A DNA stretch of 40,521 nt, from assembly GCA_017434525.1 (NCBI GenBank), contig JAFRFD010000068.1:1-40521 (forward strand), read 5' to 3'. The stretch's first letter is position 1. Each line of letters begins with the position of its first letter. The notes under the pieces are model-generated. The model was not told where the DNA came from, did no database searches, and was given only the letters and a program-made list of their open reading frames with translations. The translations under genes were made by a program, and so were the position numbers. This DNA comes from Methanobrevibacter sp. Its GTDB lineage: Archaea > Methanobacteriota > Methanobacteria > Methanobacteriales > Methanobacteriaceae. This document shows positions 7,123-14,383 of this stretch, piece by piece.

Positions 7123-7650
7123 ATGAATTTAAATGAATGGACAATGAATCAAGCTGCTGGCTTGTTAAACGAAGAGTTTGAACCATTAGGTTCTACTGAA
7201 CACTATAGTACTGAAGAAATTCGCAAAATAGCAAAACAGAGAGAAATGCTCCATGAAGAAACAGATTCTGATTCTTCTTTAGAACCCATCTTTGAAACTC
7301 TTAACAAAACTCGTGATATTTGGTTAAAGGAATTTCAGGAAACATTACCTGCTGGTTATCATGCCACAGCCTATACTGGTTCTTGTGCAAATGGATTGTC
7401 TAAGAAGATTCCTGGAATTAATATTACAAGAGATAACGATACAAAACCTGGAATGATTACTTTAGTTAATAATACAAATCCTAGAAAGATTGAATTCGAA
7501 GGTGTCGGACCATGCACAATGAATGGTTGGGAAGAAAATGTAGCAATTCACTATCCAGGTGTCAGACGTATGGCTACAAGATTTAGACTTCCTGGAATGT
7601 ATAATTATAAACATGAAGTTGCAAAAATAGTTAAGGACATAACTGGGTAA
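7123..7650 (+). CDS. Variant-tagged hypothetical protein (175 aa)
   Basis: Starts MNLNEWTMNQAAGLLNEE, which keeps the MNLNE opening, a helical leucine pair and an L-N-E site but diverges in the middle. The ATG at 7123 was chosen over a GTG at 7114 because AAGGTG precedes it. The body has a Gly-rich segment (YTGSCANGLSKKIPG) and a beta-rich C-terminus (TMNGWEENVAIHYPGVRRMA). No family recognised. It is transcribed divergently from the other tagged genes from a late promoter. Confidence 0.8.
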   Translation: MNLNEWTMNQAAGLLNEEFEPLGSTEHYSTEEIRKIAKQREMLHEETDSDSSLEPIFETLNKTRDIWLKEFQETLPAGYHATAYTGSCANGLSKKIPGINITRDNDTKPGMITLVNNTNPRKIEFEGVGPCTMNGWEENVAIHYPGVRRMATRFRLPGMYNYKHEVAKIVKDITG

Positions 7651-7653
7651 AAT

Positions 7654-7905
7654 ATGAATAAAGACAAGTATTATGTTCAAGACCCAGATTGTGGATGCTG
7701 GATGCACAGAAGTCTATTAAAACGTATCATCAATCCCATTTTACGAAAGATACAGTTCTGGGCAAAAGACAAATGGGTTATCGGAAGTAAAACAGAATTT
7801 GATGAAAATGGTATTCCACATTTCAAAGGTTATGGAATGGTCAAAACCAGAGTAATGACGATTGATGAATATAACGAATGGAAAAAACAAAAAGAGGGAA
7901 ATTAA
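7654..7905 (+). CDS. Hypothetical basic protein (83 aa)
   Basis: Starts MNKDKYYVQDPDCGCWMHRS, with a basic, amphipathic middle (RIINPILRKIQFWAKDKW) that might touch membrane or nucleic acid. It follows the previous gene after three bases, and its stop codon lies inside the loop of the terminator hairpin. No family recognised. Confidence 0.78.
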   Translation: MNKDKYYVQDPDCGCWMHRSLLKRIINPILRKIQFWAKDKWVIGSKTEFDENGIPHFKGYGMVKTRVMTIDEYNEWKKQKEGN

Positions 7906-7916
7906 ATTCCCTCTTT
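7891..7916 (+). terminator. Intrinsic terminator
   Basis: A 10-base-pair stem AAAGAGGGAA / TTCCCTCTTT with a six-base loop that contains the stop of the preceding gene, followed by TTAT. It separates the 7123-7905 unit from the glycan operon. Confidence 0.85.
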
Positions 7917-7941
7917 TTATTGCTTATAAGAAAAATAGCAT

Positions 7942-7949
7942 TATAAATA
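7942..7949 (+). promoter_or_regulatory. T4-type late promoter of the plus-strand glycan operon
   Basis: TATAAATA followed by AAGAAAGG and the ATG at 7967. The same TATAAATAAAGAAA string also stands at 7087-7100, upstream of the gene at 7123. Confidence 0.75.
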
Positions 7950-7966
7950 AAGAAAGGTTAATAAAA

Positions 7967-8707
7967 ATGAGTGAATTTGTAGAATATAATTGTGATACAA
8001 AACCATATCCTTCTTTTGGTAAAAAATATAATGGTGAAAAGGCAATTATCAGTCTAACCTCGTGGAAAGCAAGAATCAACACAGTATCAAAGACACTGTT
8101 CAGTCTATTGCAGCAGTGTCCAGGTTTTCATATCGTTTTGGTATTGAGCGAAGAAGAATTCCCGAAAATGATGAATGAATTGCCGGAGAACTTAAAGTTG
8201 TTTGTAGATAATGAACTTATTGAAGTATTGTGGGTGTATAAGAACTATAAGTCATTTAAGAAGGTACTTTTTACTATGGATAAGTACCGTGATGTTCCTG
8301 TCATTTCAGCTGATGATGACTGCATCTATACTTGCAACTATGCGCAAATGTTATATGATAAATGGAAAGATAATAAAAAGTCTTTCGTAACTATAAAATC
8401 AGATCGCCCTTTTTATAAGAAAATTACCTGTAATGGTATTGGAGCGGCTTCTTTACACCCGCCAAAGATTTATGAAAACTTTTTACCTTTATTAAATTTT
8501 AAGGAATTGACTAACATTTCGCACGATGATATTTTTTATATGATTATAAGAAATAAATTAAAAACCCCTCAGCAAATTGTTAATAAAAGAATTAAAGATA
8601 TAATAAAATTTGTTAATGAATGTAAACCATTGCATAATACTTATGTTAAAATCAACGCAAAATCATTATATGAAACCGCAATAGATAAATTTATTAAAGG
8701 CATTTAA
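7967..8707 (+). CDS. Glycosyltransferase-like protein (246 aa)
   Basis: The ATG at 7967 follows AAAGAAAGG; an in-frame start at 7862 would lie inside the previous gene. The protein has a nucleotide-sugar GT pattern: ISLTSWKARI (28-37), a helix, HIVLVLSEEEFP (55-66), and the probable metal-binding D116-D-D118 in SADDDCIY. A clear paralogous domain occupies the C-terminal half of the gene at 11770-13251, and a third remnant lies at 11648-11773. The sugar and acceptor are unknown. The 5' part is richer in G and C (24 of 60 at 8041-8100) than the 3' part (10 of 60 at 8581-8640), which suggests a mosaic gene. Confidence 0.82.
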   Translation: MSEFVEYNCDTKPYPSFGKKYNGEKAIISLTSWKARINTVSKTLFSLLQQCPGFHIVLVLSEEEFPKMMNELPENLKLFVDNELIEVLWVYKNYKSFKKVLFTMDKYRDVPVISADDDCIYTCNYAQMLYDKWKDNKKSFVTIKSDRPFYKKITCNGIGAASLHPPKIYENFLPLLNFKELTNISHDDIFYMIIRNKLKTPQQIVNKRIKDIIKFVNECKPLHNTYVKINAKSLYETAIDKFIKGI

Positions 8708-8709
8708 TT

Positions 8710-9432
8710 ATGACAGAGAAAATCTATACATTTTGGGAAGGAAAAATGCCAGAGTATTTAAAGCTCTGCATAGATACATGGAATTTCCCTTTTGTGATTT
8801 TGAATTATGAAAATCTAAAACAATATACAGACCAAATACCTGATAAAGTCAAACAATTATCACTTCCAAAAATTGCTGACTATGTTAGAGTTCATGTTCT
8901 TTGTGATAATGGTGGATATTGGTTAGATACAGATACAATAGTATGTGGTTCATTACCTGAAGAAAGCATTTTAGGTAATGATAAAAATAGAACTAACACA
9001 ATAGGATTTTTACATACAGAACCACAATCTGATATGTATAAAAAATGGGTAGAATTTCAAGATAATATGATTAAGAAATTACCTAATATGACTAAAGACA
9101 ATACACGCTGGGATATAATGGGTAATCTATTTACTGACGAATATCTAAAAAATAATAAAGATATTAAAATAGGTTCAATAGATTCTCGTTGGTTAGAAAC
9201 TTATATGATTAAAGATAATTCACCTAGACCATCTAAATATCAAAAATTTTATTTTGACACAAATTATACATTAAAAGATGTATATATTGGTTCTATGAAA
9301 ACATTTGGTAAAGAACCTGATATATTCATGCTTCATAATTCCTGGACACCAGATTGGTATAAGAAATTATCAAAAGAAGATGTGCTTAAACAAAAATGCA
9401 CTTTATCAAACATTTTAAGAGAAACTGTATGA
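8710..9432 (+). CDS. Glycosyltransferase, capsular-polysaccharide / sugar-binding DXD family (240 aa)
   Basis: The start MTEKIYTFWEGKMPEYLK and the central block KIADYVRVHVLCDNGGYWLD, followed by T-D, match the DXD glycosyltransferases of the Caps_synth / Gly_transf_sug group. D73-T-D75 should bind the metal and nucleotide-sugar. The C-terminal part (FMLHNSWTPDWYKK) keeps the usual HxxxxSW ending. It is two bases after the previous stop and overlaps the next gene by four bases (ATGA). Family is confident; sugar specificity is not known. Confidence 0.88.
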   Translation: MTEKIYTFWEGKMPEYLKLCIDTWNFPFVILNYENLKQYTDQIPDKVKQLSLPKIADYVRVHVLCDNGGYWLDTDTIVCGSLPEESILGNDKNRTNTIGFLHTEPQSDMYKKWVEFQDNMIKKLPNMTKDNTRWDIMGNLFTDEYLKNNKDIKIGSIDSRWLETYMIKDNSPRPSKYQKFYFDTNYTLKDVYIGSMKTFGKEPDIFMLHNSWTPDWYKKLSKEDVLKQKCTLSNILRETV

Positions 9433-10547
9433 AAAAAGTTTTAATCATTGGCGGAACACATGGTTTAGGATCTGCGATTTTAGAAGAATTAAAATCGTCA
9501 GTTGAACATATCTATGTTGTAGGAAAAACACAAAAAGCAGATAATGACAATATAACATACATTCAAGAAAATCTAATAAATCAAGATTTTGAATTTCTTA
9601 CAAAAATTCCTAATGATATAGATACAGTTATCATTACGAGTGGAATTTGCAGAATAGACAAGTTTCAAAATTTTACCTCAAATGATATAGATAATTTTTT
9701 TAAGACTAATACATTAACTGTAATAAAAACTATTCATCATTTCTATGATAAACTGTTAAATGATGATTTTAATTTTTGTGTAATAAGCAGTATTTCAGCC
9801 CATATAGTTTCACCGCTTTTGGCTTTATATGGCTCAACAAAATCAGCTATATCTTCTTTTATAGAATCCATAAACATAGAACTTGAAAAACAGAACAGTA
9901 AGAATCGTATTCTTGATGTTTCACCAGGATATATGAAAGGAACTTCTTTATATGGTGAAAAAACAGATATTTCTTTACTATCCGATTTAGCAAAAGAAAT
10001 TATTACAAGAATGGAAAATAAAGAAACATTCTTTTTACCAAATAGTAAAGTTTATAATAAAGTATTAAATGATTATAAAGAAAATCCAGAACAATTCGGT
10101 CTTAATAGTTATGACTATAAAATAACAAATAAAAGACCACAAAAGAAACCTATTATTGGATATATGAGTGGTTCGTTTGATTTATTTCATGTGGGTCATT
10201 TGAATATAATCAAGCAAGCAAAAAAGTATTGTGATTTTCTAATTGTCGGTGTTCATAAAGATGGAAAACATAAAAATAAAGAACTTGTTATAGATTTTGA
10301 AGATAGAAAAGAAATTGTTAGAAACATCAAATATGTAGATATGGTAATAGATGCATTACCTGAAGATAGTGATGCTTATGAACTTTATCATATAAGTAAA
10401 CTATTTGTAGGAACAGATTATAAAGGCTCTGAGAAATTTAACCGTTATGAAGAATACTTTAAAGAAAAAGATGTAGAAATAATCTACATTCCTTATACGC
10501 AAAAATGTTCTAGCACTAAATTAAGAGAAAAGCTAAATAATTTCTAA
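9429..10547 (+). CDS. SDR oxidoreductase - cytidylyltransferase fusion (372 aa)
   Basis: Residues 1-about 225 form a short-chain dehydrogenase: GGTHGLG (8-14) for NAD(P), Ser near 121-123, Y134-x3-K138. Residues about 243-372 form a nucleotidyltransferase of the glycerol-3-phosphate cytidylyltransferase type: YMSGSFDLFHVGHLNI (245-260) with the HxGH signature, and a C-terminal CSSTKLRE equivalent to the STT loop. Such pairs make CDP-activated polyols (a ketose phosphate is reduced, then coupled to CTP). The ATG at 9429 is used because it overlaps the previous stop by four bases. The gene converges on, and overlaps by 15 bases, the transferase that may use its product. The exact polyol (glycerol, ribitol or other) is inference. 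Confidence 0.85.
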   Translation: MKKVLIIGGTHGLGSAILEELKSSVEHIYVVGKTQKADNDNITYIQENLINQDFEFLTKIPNDIDTVIITSGICRIDKFQNFTSNDIDNFFKTNTLTVIKTIHHFYDKLLNDDFNFCVISSISAHIVSPLLALYGSTKSAISSFIESINIELEKQNSKNRILDVSPGYMKGTSLYGEKTDISLLSDLAKEIITRMENKETFFLPNSKVYNKVLNDYKENPEQFGLNSYDYKITNKRPQKKPIIGYMSGSFDLFHVGHLNIIKQAKKYCDFLIVGVHKDGKHKNKELVIDFEDRKEIVRNIKYVDMVIDALPEDSDAYELYHISKLFVGTDYKGSEKFNRYEEYFKEKDVEIIYIPYTQKCSSTKLREKLNNF

Positions 10548-11645
10548 AACTTTTCTGTCTAAAAGAAATTTAATTACTCTTTCAGTAGAATGATTATCAA
10601 TGTAGGTGTGAATTTTGTGTAAACTTAATTCACGCTCTTTTTTACTTCTGTCAATTCCATTTCCTATATCGTTTATCCATTTTATAAGTTCATCACAATC
10701 TAAAATATAATCACCTTTTATCCATTCAAGATAATTACAACAAAATCCTTCAGTTCTGCTATATTCTACTAAATCATCACAAGTTAAAGCAATAGGTCTA
10801 TTAAGAATAATGTATTCATGATATGCAGCAGAATAGTCAGTTATAAAACCATCAAAAGCACTCATTAAATTATGTGTAGTAAGACTATATTTTCTCTTTA
10901 ACTCTTCACTCACAAAACTTATATTAGACATTTTTGGCAATTTTTCATAATTTGCAGCTTGGGCATGATGCATTTGAATAATAAGCAAGATTCCTTGTTT
11001 TTCTAATTCTGCATTTAATTTTTTATAATCGTCTAATGATTTAATAACAGGCAAACCATATCTAAATACTTTTCCGACTTGAAGACCGCCGAACCTATGT
11101 TTTCTAAATGTAGGAAGCCAACCAACAATCTTATTAAATTTTTTATCAGATTGTGTAAGTTCTTTTATAAATCCATTAGCATATAAATCTGTTTTAGAAA
11201 ATAATCTATCTAATACAGGCATGCCAGTAATAATAAGTTTATCTTTTATTTTTGAATAAATTTTTTCATCAAGTTTCTTAATTTCTTCTGATGAAGTTAT
11301 AATAGCATCTACATAGCCAATACTATCAAAATAACCTTTACAATACTTAAATGGAAACCCATGTCTTACATGTAATCTAAAGCAATCAGGTCTTGGTTTT
11401 TGAATGTATCTATTGCTATCAATAATAAGTTTAGTTCTTGCTAATATATTTCGTTTTTCATGTGTATTACAACCGTGAAATTTTACAACCTTGTAATTTG
11501 TCTTTTCATTAAATGTACTATAAACTGCCCATATCAAATCATACTTTTTATCATATCCTCTTTTAACAAGTTCATTATAAATTTCAAGAGGACTTCCACT
11601 AAAATCAGGATAACTCTCAAATAAAATTACAGGTTTCTCACTCAT
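10533..11645 (-). CDS. CDP-glycerol glycerophosphotransferase family protein (370 aa)
   Basis: This family (TagB/TagF type) transfers polyol-phosphate from CDP-polyol to a growing teichoic-acid or capsule chain. Visible family features are HVRHGFPFKYCKGYFD with the expected His-Gly, TGMPVLDRLF, a WLPTFRKHRFGG block, IIQMHHAQ, and ITDYSAAYHEY near the C-terminus, the last being the most diagnostic. It ends in TAG. There is no signal peptide or membrane segment, so it is cytosolic or peripheral. It is last in a late minus-strand operon, opposite the cytidylyltransferase fusion that could supply its donor. Confidence 0.87.
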   Translation of the reverse strand: MSEKPVILFESYPDFSGSPLEIYNELVKRGYDKKYDLIWAVYSTFNEKTNYKVVKFHGCNTHEKRNILARTKLIIDSNRYIQKPRPDCFRLHVRHGFPFKYCKGYFDSIGYVDAIITSSEEIKKLDEKIYSKIKDKLIITGMPVLDRLFSKTDLYANGFIKELTQSDKKFNKIVGWLPTFRKHRFGGLQVGKVFRYGLPVIKSLDDYKKLNAELEKQGILLIIQMHHAQAANYEKLPKMSNISFVSEELKRKYSLTTHNLMSAFDGFITDYSAAYHEYIILNRPIALTCDDLVEYSRTEGFCCNYLEWIKGDYILDCDELIKWINDIGNGIDRSKKERELSLHKIHTYIDNHSTERVIKFLLDRKVLEII

Positions 11646-11647
11646 AA

Positions 11648-11773
11648 TTAAACAATCTCATGTATTTCATCAGGTTTTACTGTCTGTTTCGTTAGCAAAT
11701 AATAAACAGCCTTTCCGACATTCACTATTCGCTTCGGATAACTCGTCATGCTAACTATTATTCGTTCTGTCAT
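11648..11773 (-). pseudogene. Truncated third glycosyltransferase domain (41 aa)
   Basis: An open frame of 41 codons reads MTERIIVSMTSYPKRIVNVG and continues with a Q-T-V-K-P-D-E-I segment before a stop. It matches the N-terminal strand-helix-strand of the ISLTSW-type glycosyltransferases nearby, but the rest of the domain, including the DDD motif, is missing. It overlaps the stop of the upstream gene by four bases (ATGA), so it may still be translated. Treated as a decayed paralog; a genuine mini-protein cannot be excluded. Confidence 0.65.
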
Positions 11774-13251
11774 ACTAATTCGTTCAATATTGTTTTACAA
11801 ATATTATTTTCTTTTTCATAATTATTTATATAGAAATCTTTACTAATACTTTCAGAATCATTTGCTGGCGGTGTTATATCAATAAAATTTATACTTCTTG
11901 GTTTTTCATTGATAATTATCCATTCTATATTTCTTTGTTTTGCCAAACATCCATAATAATAATCATCATGTTTAGTATCGATAATAGCTTGTGTCAACTT
12001 ATAATCTTTAAAACATCCTGGCGGAAATAAAATACCACTACCGCCGCCACCACTTGTAATACCTAAACGATTAAAACCATTAAATGAAACTATATGGTCT
12101 TTTTCTTTTTCCCATAAGTCATATAAAATATCAGCATAATTACGATAATACACACAGCCATCGTCAGCTGTTATAATCGGAACATTTGGATATTTATTCA
12201 TAGTTGGTAATATCTTCTTAAATGAATATGTATTTTCTTTAACCCAAAGAAGTTCAAAATAACCATTATAAAGCAATGTTTTTAGATTTTCCGGTAATTC
12301 CTTTTCTTTTTGTGGAAATTCATCTTCTGACAATACTAATACGATATGATAACCAGGACATTGATTATACAATGAATTAATTGTATAATATACAGAATCT
12401 ATACGTTTTTTCCAAGATGTTAAAGATATAATAGCTTTTTCATCATTATATTTTTTTATTTTACTTGTATCTTCTGTATAATCTAAGTATAATTTATATA
12501 ATTTTATTGGATTACAATAAACCCAACCATCATCTTTTATACAACATTTATTAAATGGAATTGGTGTATTTGTTTTATGTAAATTCCAAGTTAAAAATTC
12601 ACTTTGCATAACTTGTTGAGACATAGGAAATACTTTTGGTTTTATTTCGTCTCTACACATATTAAGAACAAATGAATATATTGTCTGGTCTAAACGTTCT
12701 ATACTATCTTGACCTACCATTTTTAATATATTAAAAACTGTATGATCAATTTCTATATTTTTTTGTGTATTTTTTACAATACGAAATGTTGCCTGATATA
12801 AACCTTTATAATCAAAATTATAACCATGAGATTCCATAAAACTCATACAAGCATGAGCCTTTGCAACAGGATAATTTCTATACCGAATCCATGTTAAATA
12901 TTCAGCATCGATTCTTTCCCGTTCAGGATGAACATTTATACCCAATTCACATTCAGATTTTATAAAATCATTATATAATTTTCGTAAAGATTTATTAATT
13001 TGAATAGAACCATCTAAACAAATACAAACTTGTGTAGTTGCATAATTAAATAAATTATATCTTACTCTAAATGTTTTTTCAAATGGAGAAAGACCATCTA
13101 AAGAATGGTCTACTATAATTTTCCAAATATTTGATTTTAAATTTTCATTATCTGTTACATAAATATATTCACAATCTGGATCGATTTCTTTTGGTTCTCG
13201 CATAATTTCATAATTATTAAAATTATACGTTAAAACTGAATATAGTTTCAT
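11770..13251 (-). CDS. Two-domain glycosyltransferase-like protein (493 aa)
   Basis: The N-terminal half (1-about 235) resembles DUF616-type glycosyltransferases: YSVLTYNFNNYEIMREP, YVTDNENLKSNIWKI and CICLDGSIQI (77-85). The C-terminal half (about 268-493) is a paralog of the protein at 7967-8707, with AIISLTSWKKRID, HIVLVLSEDEFP and TADDGCVYYR (361-370; D363-D364 in place of the DDD there). A GGGGSG loop follows. Two catalytic domains in one chain suggest two successive sugar additions. It overlaps the upstream stop and ends in TGA. Confidence 0.8.
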   Translation of the reverse strand: MKLYSVLTYNFNNYEIMREPKEIDPDCEYIYVTDNENLKSNIWKIIVDHSLDGLSPFEKTFRVRYNLFNYATTQVCICLDGSIQINKSLRKLYNDFIKSECELGINVHPERERIDAEYLTWIRYRNYPVAKAHACMSFMESHGYNFDYKGLYQATFRIVKNTQKNIEIDHTVFNILKMVGQDSIERLDQTIYSFVLNMCRDEIKPKVFPMSQQVMQSEFLTWNLHKTNTPIPFNKCCIKDDGWVYCNPIKLYKLYLDYTEDTSKIKKYNDEKAIISLTSWKKRIDSVYYTINSLYNQCPGYHIVLVLSEDEFPQKEKELPENLKTLLYNGYFELLWVKENTYSFKKILPTMNKYPNVPIITADDGCVYYRNYADILYDLWEKEKDHIVSFNGFNRLGITSGGGGSGILFPPGCFKDYKLTQAIIDTKHDDYYYGCLAKQRNIEWIIINEKPRSINFIDITPPANDSESISKDFYINNYEKENNICKTILNELV

Positions 13252-13252
13252 A

Positions 13253-13828
13253 TTACTTTACTCCATATTGCGTTTGATACCAGTAACAGAAACTACGCCA
13301 TGCACAATTTCCATCTTCTGCATTAGAATCATAAAGTCCAAATGTAGAAACATTTGATTCTTTTAGCATTTGTTGTTCGAACCAATATCTGTCTTCATGA
13401 ACGGATAGTTTTTCTAAAATTTGTTTTGCTGCAAAAGAATTCATAACAAAACCATTGAACCAACAAATAGGATTCTGACTTCCTACAATAGGAGCAGAAG
13501 CTATGGCTTTGTCGCCATTAACTGCATTAAAATATTGGTCAACTTTTTCAGTAAATTCATGTTTCCAGAAATCTCTAACAACTGGCTGTGCATTATTGGG
13601 CATTGCTGCACCTTTTGTATGCAAATATAAAACAGGTTCGTTATTTTCTATAGAGACTTCACAAGCTTTTTTAATAAATGGTAATTCAAATTCTTTATCA
13701 TTAGGCGGATCGGCTTCAACCAAGGTTACATCATAAATCGGTTCTAACCACTCTAACATTTCTTTTTTAATCTCAAGACCAGCTTCGGTCTTCAAGACAC
13801 CTAATACACATTTACGTTTCACGTTCAC
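13253..13828 (-). CDS. Glycosyltransferase-like protein with HTKG motif (191 aa)
   Basis: The segment VLYLHTKGAAMP (66-77), followed by VVRDFWKHEF and then CWFNGFVMNS (122-131), is typical of a family of small glycosyltransferases found in phages and capsule loci. The start is GTG at 13828, preceded by GAGGA; a second GTG at 13822 is possible. It is first in the late minus-strand glycan operon. The specificity is unknown. Confidence 0.75.
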   Translation of the reverse strand: MNVKRKCVLGVLKTEAGLEIKKEMLEWLEPIYDVTLVEADPPNDKEFELPFIKKACEVSIENNEPVLYLHTKGAAMPNNAQPVVRDFWKHEFTEKVDQYFNAVNGDKAIASAPIVGSQNPICWFNGFVMNSFAAKQILEKLSVHEDRYWFEQQMLKESNVSTFGLYDSNAEDGNCAWRSFCYWYQTQYGVK

Positions 13829-13848
13829 GATTCCTCAAATTAACAATA

Positions 13849-13856
13849 TATTTATA
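13849..13856 (-). promoter_or_regulatory. T4-type late promoter of the minus-strand glycan operon
   Basis: TATAAATA on the minus strand, immediately after a terminator T-tract, with GAGGA and the GTG start at 13828 downstream. It drives 13253, 11770, 11648 and 10533. Confidence 0.72.
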
Positions 13857-13865
13857 AAAATAAAA

Positions 13866-13889
13866 ATGGTTATTTTTAAACATAACCAT
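13866..13889 (-). terminator. Intrinsic terminator of the long early operon
   Basis: An 8-base-pair stem (ATGGTTAT / ATAACCAT) around an 8-base loop, followed on the minus strand by TTTTATTTTTA. AT-rich flanks on both sides would let it work in both directions. It lies 15 bases past the stop at 13904. Confidence 0.78.
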
Positions 13890-13903
13890 AAATTTTTATT
13901 GCT

Positions 13904-14206
13904 CTATTTTTTCCATGTAATAAACAAGTCATACCATTCCATATCTAGTTCAATATTACAATTCTCTTCTGCTACTACTTTAAATCCCGCTTCTTTTAAT
14001 AGACGTATAATTTCGTTAACTATATCTTTTCGGTTACACAAGTCTTTTAACGAATAAACTGTTGCGTCAGTATAATGCATGACTTGTCTTATCGAGCGTT
14101 CAATATCATGAAGATAATCAATAACGAGCAAGTTGAATGTGTTGTGATGTCCTGGTTTTTCGTCTTCTGCTGAATATCTGCTATTTCTTGCTTCTTCTGC
14201 GGTCAT
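13904..14206 (-). CDS. Hypothetical helical protein (100 aa)
   Basis: Starts MTAEEARNSRYSAEDEK. A long helical middle ends in a helix-strand unit (IIRLLKEAGFKVVAEENC) and a C-terminal strand (DLFITWKK), a layout common in small phage proteins. AGGAGTAA precedes the start. No function assigned. Confidence 0.75.
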   Translation of the reverse strand: MTAEEARNSRYSAEDEKPGHHNTFNLLVIDYLHDIERSIRQVMHYTDATVYSLKDLCNRKDIVNEIIRLLKEAGFKVVAEENCNIELDMEWYDLFITWKK

Positions 14207-14218
14207 TATTTACTCCTT

Positions 14219-14383
14219 TTATTTAAAAATTAGTGTTATGATTAATGCAATTACACAAAAAATTGGACTTATCTTCATACAAAGTTCAGCTTCTTTCTGT
14301 CCTTGTCCGTCTAATCCAGCAATTCCCCATATAAAAAGTAATAACGACGTCATTATTAAAGAAAAATTAATTAAAAATAACAT
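14219..14383 (-). CDS. Small membrane protein (54 aa)
   Basis: Begins MLFLINFSLIMTSLLLFIWG, a hydrophobic segment, followed by a polar loop (AGLDGQGQKEAELC) and a second hydrophobic segment (ISPIFCVIALIITLIF). The ATG overlaps the upstream stop (TAATG). Probably a two-span inner-membrane protein of unknown role. Confidence 0.7.
   Translation of the reverse strand: MLFLINFSLIMTSLLLFIWGIAGLDGQGQKEAELCMKISPIFCVIALIITLIFK

Noticed and set aside
11825..11832. TATAAATA on the minus strand inside the two-domain glycosyltransferase gene
   Set aside because: It is within coding sequence with no gene start at a suitable distance; in DNA this AT-rich such matches occur by chance.
7942..13856. Glycosylation of phage DNA as the purpose of the glycosyltransferase genes
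   Set aside because: No base hypermodification gene is visible, the genes are under late promoters, and the CDP-polyol enzymes point to a phosphopolyol glycan; still only an argument from context.
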